From contig JAWKTV010000007.1 in NCBI GenBank assembly GCA_041398905.1, forward strand, positions 243,432 through 307,431: DNA of 64,000 bases, in the 5' to 3' direction. The DNA is from JAWKTV01 sp041398905 (GTDB lineage Bacteria; Planctomycetota; Planctomycetia; Planctomycetales; Planctomycetaceae). Below are positions 59,124 to 64,000 of the stretch, one piece after another. Position 1 is the stretch's first letter. Each line of letters opens with the position of its first letter. The position numbers and the translations under genes were made by a program. The notes beneath the pieces are model-generated. The model worked only from the letters and a program-made list of their open reading frames with translations, was not told where the DNA came from and made no database searches.

Positions 59124-61815
59124 ATGCCGGACTCCCGTCCCAATCCCGATCAATTGCTTGCCCAGGTGCAGGCCGCGGAAGCCCAGGAGAAGCGGGGTTC
59201 TCTGAAAGTGTTCTTTGGGTACGCTGCCGGTGTCGGCAAGACGTATTCCATGTTGGAGACGGCTCAACGGGCAAAGAGCGACGGACGAGAAGTGGTCGTC
59301 GGGTACGTCGAACCGCACGGAAGACCGGAGACCGAGGCTCTGCTCATCGGATTGGAAACGCTGCCAGTTAAGGAGATCGGCTATCGGGGCGTAACACTCA
59401 AAGAGTTTGATGTCGATGCCGCCCTGTCTCGTCACCCAGACCTCATACTCGTCGATGAACTCGCCCACACGAATGCCAAAGTTTGTCGGCACGAGAAACG
59501 CTGGCAGGATGTCGAAGAACTCTTGAAGGCGGGAATCAACGTCTGGACCACGCTGAACGTTCAGCACATCGAAAGCCTCAACGATGTGATCGGGCAGATT
59601 GCGGGCGTCAGCGTTCGAGAGACGGTTCCCGACCGAGTTTTTGACTCGGCGGACGACCTGGAATTGGTGGACATCACCCCGGAAGAGCTTCTCGTTCGCC
59701 TTCATGCGGGCAAAGTGTACATTCCGCAGCAAGCTCAACGGGCGATCCAGAGCTTCTTTCAGAAGGCGAACCTGACCGCACTTCGAGAGTTGTCTCTCCG
59801 GCAGGCGGCGGATCGCATCCACAGCGATGTGGAGGCGGATCGTCGGGAGAAGGCGGTCATTCAGCCTTGGGCGACGGTGGATCGACTGCTCGTCTGTATC
59901 GGACCCAGCCCCTCGACGGCTCGTGTGATCCGCACGGCGAAACGCATGGCGACGGCACTCAACGCTCCGTGGCTGGCGGTTTCGGTCGATCTGACCGGCG
60001 AGACATCTAGCAGCATCGTCAAGCAGCAGATCGCTCTGCACTTCCGGCTGGCGGAGCGTCTGGGAGCCGAAACCGTCACTCTGGCTGGTCAGAACGTGAC
60101 TGAAACGGTGCTCGATTATGCCCGATCAAGGACTGTCACAAAGATTCTCATAGGAAAAACGAACCAGCCCCGCTGGCGTCGGTTGATCGTTGGCACGGTC
60201 GTCGATGAATTGCTGGAACAGAGCGGTGACATCGATGTGTACGTCATCCACGGCAAGGAAGACCGAGAGGCATTAGCGACATCACCTCGTTCCGTCGCTC
60301 ATACGGATAAAATGCCGTATCTCAATTCCGCAGTGCTGATCGCCTTAACTGGATGCCTGGCTTATCTGTTGCGGTTTCTGCATCTGGCGGATGCGGAAGC
60401 CAATACAGTGATGTTGTTCCTGGCGGGAGTCGCCTGGACGGCGTTTCGCTACGGGCGAGGACCATCCGTTCTCGGCAGTATTCTCGCCGTCCTGATCTTC
60501 GACTTTTTCTTTGTCTTGCCGTACCACACGTTCGCTGTTGCCGACGCTCAGTATGTCGTCACGTTTGGGGTCATGCTTACGATTGGGCTGGTCGTCAGCA
60601 CGCTGACATCTCGACTGCGGGCACAGGTCGAAAGTGCCCGACTGCGAGAACGGCGAACGTCGGCACTGTTCGAACTCGGCAAACAGTTGAGTTCGCTGTA
60701 CGGTAACGTGTTTCTTGTCGGTTCCGCAGGGTCAAAAATCGCCGAGATGATGGGCGGCGAAGTCGCCATTTACTTGTCTCAGCCTTCCGGGCATCCCGAA
60801 CTGGCGTTTGGGAGCGATACCACCATCGCCAAACATGCGGTCAGCTTGCCGACCGCTCAATGGGTCATCGAGCACGATCAGAGCGCCGGTGCCGGGACGA
60901 ACACCCTGCCAAACGCTGTGGCAGTGTTCTTTCCTTTGGTCGGTTCCCAAAAGACACATGGAGCAGTGGCAGTCCGAGTGCCTGACATCGAGCGGCTGCT
61001 GGAACCCGAACAGCGGCGATTTCTGGAAGCCTGCTCGAATCAACTCGCACTCGCCCTGGAACGAGACCAACTGGCGATTGATGCTGCGGAGGCTCGCATC
61101 CAGGCGGAGACAGAGCAGGTTCGCAGCAGTCTGCTCAGCGGCGTTTCTCACGACTTAAAGACTCCGTTGGCGGCGATAGCGGGAGCCAGCAGCAGCCTTC
61201 TGGAAGCTCCAACGCTCGACGACGACACACGCCGTCAGCTTCTGGAAACGGTCGCCGATGAAGCGGCTCGACTCAATCGGCTGCTCGAAAACATCCTGCA
61301 AATGTCGAAGCTGGATGCCGGTGCCGCCGAACCAAACCGGCAATGGCATGTCTTGGAGGAACTCGTCGGTTCTGCATTGCATCGCACTCGCCGAGAACTC
61401 GACAGGCATCACGTGAAGTTGGAGTTGCTCACCGACCTTCCGTTGCTATCCGTGGACGGTTTGCTGATGGAACAAGTGTTCGTGAATCTGCTCGAAAACG
61501 CTGCTCGATACACGCCTGGGGGAGCGACCATCACCGTTCGGGCGGCACTCGAAGCAAAACATGTTCGAGTCGCCGTCTCGGACAGCGGACCTGGTGTGCC
61601 GGCCGGTGCGGAAGAACGAATCTTTGACAAGTTCTTTCGAGTATCGCCAATGGCGGACGGGGGACGAGGGAGCGGCTTTGGGACTCGCCATCTGTCGTGC
61701 CATCGTCAAGGCACACGGCGGAAGCATCACTGCTTCGAATCGTCCAGCGGGTGGAGCGGAGTTCGTGATTCGCCTGCCGCTTCCCAAGGATATTCCCCAG
61801 GTCGTGATAGAATAG
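59124..61815 (+). CDS. kdpD: KdpD, K+/turgor sensor histidine kinase, one frameshift
   Basis: About 897 residues. The N-terminal KdpD domain has VFFGYAAGVGKTYSMLETAQ (Walker A) and LILVDELAHTNA. A universal-stress-like domain (about 250-370) precedes four membrane helices (about 395-500; LIALTGCLAYLLRFLHLADA, VLIFDFFFVLPYHTFAVADA). GAF-like, then HisKA with SGVSHDLKTPLAAIAGASSS and HATPase (FVNLLENAARYTPGGATITV). An indel near 61650 moves the end into another frame (GLAICRAIVKAHGGSITASN) that stops at 61815. It phosphorylates KdpE at low K+. It starts 9 bp after kdpC. Confidence 0.94.
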
Positions 61816-61819
61816 CCCT

Positions 61820-62510
61820 ATGGGAGGAGCACATCACATTCTGATCATCGAAGACGAGCAGCCGATCCTGCGTTTCTTGCGGGCATCTCTGTCCAACGAG
61901 GGATACCGGGTCACGGAAGCTGCATCGGGTGTGGAAGGATTGCGGGTGGCGACCAGCCAACCTCCCGACCTCATCATCCTCGATCTGGGTTTGCCCGATC
62001 TCGATGGACAAGAAGTGCTTCAGCGGCTGCGGGAGTGGTACACGGCTCCCATCATCGTTTTGTCCGCAAGGGATCAAGAACCGCAGAAAATCCAGGCTCT
62101 CGACCACGGTGCTGACGACTACGTGACCAAGCCGTTCGGCGTGGGTGAACTGCTCGCTCGATTGCGGACGGCGATGAGACACGCTCCATCGTGTCGGTCC
62201 CGAAGCGACGACAATCACCATCGGAGAACTGCGAATCGACCTGGCGTCCCGTCTCGTCTTCCGCAGAGAAGAAGAGATACATCTGACGCCCTTGGAATAC
62301 AAGCTGCTGGTCACAATGCTCAAGCATCAAGGCAAAGTTTTGACGCACCGATTTCTGCTGCGTGAAGTTTGGGGACCGCAGGATTCACAAGAGAACCACT
62401 ACCTGCGAGTCTTCGTCGCCAGCCTCCGCAGAAAGCTGGAAGCCGACTCCGCCCGACCACGGTACATCCTGACGGAACAGGGCATCGGTTACAGGTTTGC
62501 CGCAGAGTAG
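61820..62510 (+). CDS. kdpE: KdpE, response regulator of the kdp operon, frameshifted
   Basis: The receiver domain (HHILIIEDEQPILRFLRASL, phospho-Asp in LIILDLGLPDLDG, KPFGVGELLARLRTAMRHA) is followed after an indel near 62190 by ITIGELRIDLASRLVFRREE and the OmpR-type winged helix (HLTPLEYKLLVTMLKHQGKV, HYLRVFVASLRRKLEADSAR, YILTEQGIGYRF). It activates kdpFABC. It begins 4 bp after kdpD, so the system is one operon with its own regulators. Confidence 0.93.
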
Positions 62511-62675
62511 GTCTATAGCGACTCAGTTGATGGATGATTGCCGTCACTTCGAAATCAATCGCAGGTCGATAGCTTCGATGTCCAAGGCCTTCCGTCCAGA
62601 CTGCTGCGACCGATCGCACAGGATCGCGGATAGTGAACCCGCCGAACACAGCAGCAGATCCCATTGGGCAGCAAA

Positions 62676-63359
62676 CTACTCGCCGTCCAGCCAGGACCAG
62701 TGCATGTGCTTGGGCTGATTGAGTTGTGGGCAGGTGACGGTCGTCGCGATGGTCCAGGTCACGTCATAACCGCCGTTGGCTCGAACGAATGACTCGTCGC
62801 GCAGTCGTACGGCCAGTGCGTTAGCGTGCCCGCTGACGATCGCCAGCCGTTTGCCGGCCAACAGCGACCACCAGAGTCCTTCGTCGAGCAACTTGTAAAC
62901 GGCATTGCAGTCAATCTTCCGTCTGAGCGAGCCGGCGTAGCAGAACCCATCTGGTTCGACTCCGACGCCGTGGGACATGAGTGCTGCGTGCGTCAGTCGC
63001 TCGGCGATGTCCGAGCCGTATTGCACCAGCCAGTGCGGCGCATTGCGGCAGGCCTCGTCGAACAGGGGCCAGAGTTCGTCGCGATCTTCCGGGTGCAGTC
63101 CGCTGGTGAGTGCCAGGGCGTCGAGCCAGAGGCGATCGATTCCGGGGGTTCGTGCCAGAGCGTCATAGCACCACCAGGTAACGTCGCCATCAGAGAGTCC
63201 CCACAGCGCCGCCGGCTCACGATCATGATTCCGGTGTTCCACCGGCTGAGCCGCGACGATCAGAAAGCGGCCGAGGCCCCCGACCTCGCGGGGATCGACG
63301 GAAAGATAGAAGAGTTGGAATCCCGCCTGATCGAGCTGCGGCGGCTGAGAGCGAAGCAC
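62676..63359 (-). CDS. Putative GT-D-fold protein
   Basis: A clean minus-strand frame. Readable core: GDVTWWCYDALARTPGIDRL, WPLFDEACRNAPHWLVQYGS, LTHAALMSHGVGVEPDG, LLAGKRLAIVSGHANALAVR. The pattern of a strand ending in SGHA after a small helical domain recalls GT-D-type (DUF1792-like) glycosyltransferases, but I am not certain. The start is unclear: the first 40 residues look non-native and a GTG nearer 63230 may be used. It is convergent with kdpE. Confidence 0.45.
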   Translation of the reverse strand: MLRSQPPQLDQAGFQLFYLSVDPREVGGLGRFLIVAAQPVEHRNHDREPAALWGLSDGDVTWWCYDALARTPGIDRLWLDALALTSGLHPEDRDELWPLFDEACRNAPHWLVQYGSDIAERLTHAALMSHGVGVEPDGFCYAGSLRRKIDCNAVYKLLDEGLWWSLLAGKRLAIVSGHANALAVRLRDESFVRANGGYDVTWTIATTVTCPQLNQPKHMHWSWLDGE

Positions 63360-63401
63360 CCCGCGACACCCTCGTCGGCAATACGAACTGAAGGGAAGTG
63401 A

Positions 63402-64000
63402 GTTCGCGCCCGAGCCACTGCAGCGGGTTCACGTTTTGCCTGCTGGACGGGCTTCGCGGCGGTGCGGTGCAGGACGGGGAAATCGCCTGGAGCGACCTGT
63501 TCGGGTACGTGCTGCAGCCAGATTGACCGAATCTCTCGACGGCGGCAACTTCAATGATCCGCAACAAGTGGGTCAGTTGATTGACGGACTTGAACAAGAT
63601 GTCGCCGACTACATTGGAAAACTCAGAGAAATCAAGGCAATCGCGGGAGCAGCAGGCAACGCCAATCTCCTTGCGAAAGTTGAGCTCAATCTCCAAGCGG
63701 CGCTCAACGCCCAAGCCCAACTCGCGAATCTCGATCAAGTCAAGGCGACGGCACAGGTGATTTCGGGTATCCTCGAAGTGCTGCTGGCGGTCGCAGATGA
63801 TGAGGATGAGGAGGAGGAAAGTGATCCAGATGGTCATCCGACCGGTGCGAACCAGCCTGAACCACTCGAGGTGCCGAGCACAGTAGCCCCAACAAGTAGC
63901 AATCCGCTTTCGCCGTCCAACTATCCGAATCCCGACCCTCCAATGTCGGTCCCGCCGGTTCGCTACGACCCTCAGTCGATCGATGAGGTGATCAGAATGC
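63402..64000 (+). CDS. Hypothetical protein, runs off the window end
   Basis: An open plus-strand frame from about 63523 to the last base: LEQDVADYIGKLREIKAIAG, LAKVELNLQAALNAQAQLAN, VISGILEVLLAVADDEDEEE, then a Pro/Ser/Asn-rich end. Upstream, VQDGEIAWSDLFGYVLQPD in another frame may be its start after one indel. A coiled coil followed by an acidic low-complexity tail; no family recognised. No start codon can be fixed. Confidence 0.45.

Overview
The window is high-GC, gene-dense DNA that most resembles a chromosome segment of a Planctomycetota bacterium. The indicators are a Ser/Thr kinase fused to a formylglycine-enzyme (SUMF1) domain, a HARE-HTH protein, a DUF2924/recombinase remnant, IS4 and IS3 relics of planctomycete flavour, and a WYL-regulated type I-G (former I-U) CRISPR-Cas locus. 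No taxonomic search was possible, so this is inference. The sequence carries many single-base indels: long genes break into shifted frames whose pieces still read as one protein, and CRISPR repeats that should be identical differ mostly in C-run and A-run length. Most broken genes below are therefore probably intact in the organism. Start and end positions of frameshifted genes are approximate.

Layout. 0.25-1.3 kb: an Asn/Gly/Trp-rich protein, a degraded tRNA-Met-like gene and a terminator. 1.86-15.25 kb: a type I-G CRISPR-Cas system (WYL regulator, cas3 with C-terminal HD, csb3, csb1/cas7, csb2/cas5-cas6, cas4-cas1 fusion, cas2, leader, about 51 repeats). 15.5-22.1 kb: recombinase-associated remnants, the kinase-SUMF1 protein, a broken ParB/methyltransferase gene and two unrecognised minus-strand genes. 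22.3-31.6 kb: an integron-type tyrosine integrase followed by four copies of a Ser/Gly/Thr-rich module. Three copies lead into different C-terminal tips and small downstream genes, which looks like an array of polymorphic toxin-immunity cassettes; the fourth is cut off. 31.6-33.5 kb: a HARE-HTH gene split by an IS3-family element.

33.6-46.3 kb is a signalling block: HPt protein, PAS hybrid histidine kinase, NtrC-type activator, ANTAR regulator, a 1591-residue CHASE3/PAS/GAF hybrid kinase and a PP2C fragment. 46.6-52.1 kb holds envelope and stress genes on the minus strand: coiled-coil lipoprotein, YihY, AI-2E-type transporter, small membrane proteins, YqjE-like and CsbD-like proteins. 52.7-54.0 kb is a HigBA-type toxin-antitoxin pair between two 80-bp direct repeats. 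54.5-62.5 kb is a complete kdp potassium-uptake operon (small ORF, kdpF, A, B, C, D, E). The window closes with a GT-D-like protein and an unrecognised open reading frame running off the end.

The strongest candidate for an undescribed system is the 23.4-31.6 kb array. Each unit begins at the same 11-base boundary, two units begin 8 bp after the stop codon of the preceding small gene, and the toxin tips differ between units.
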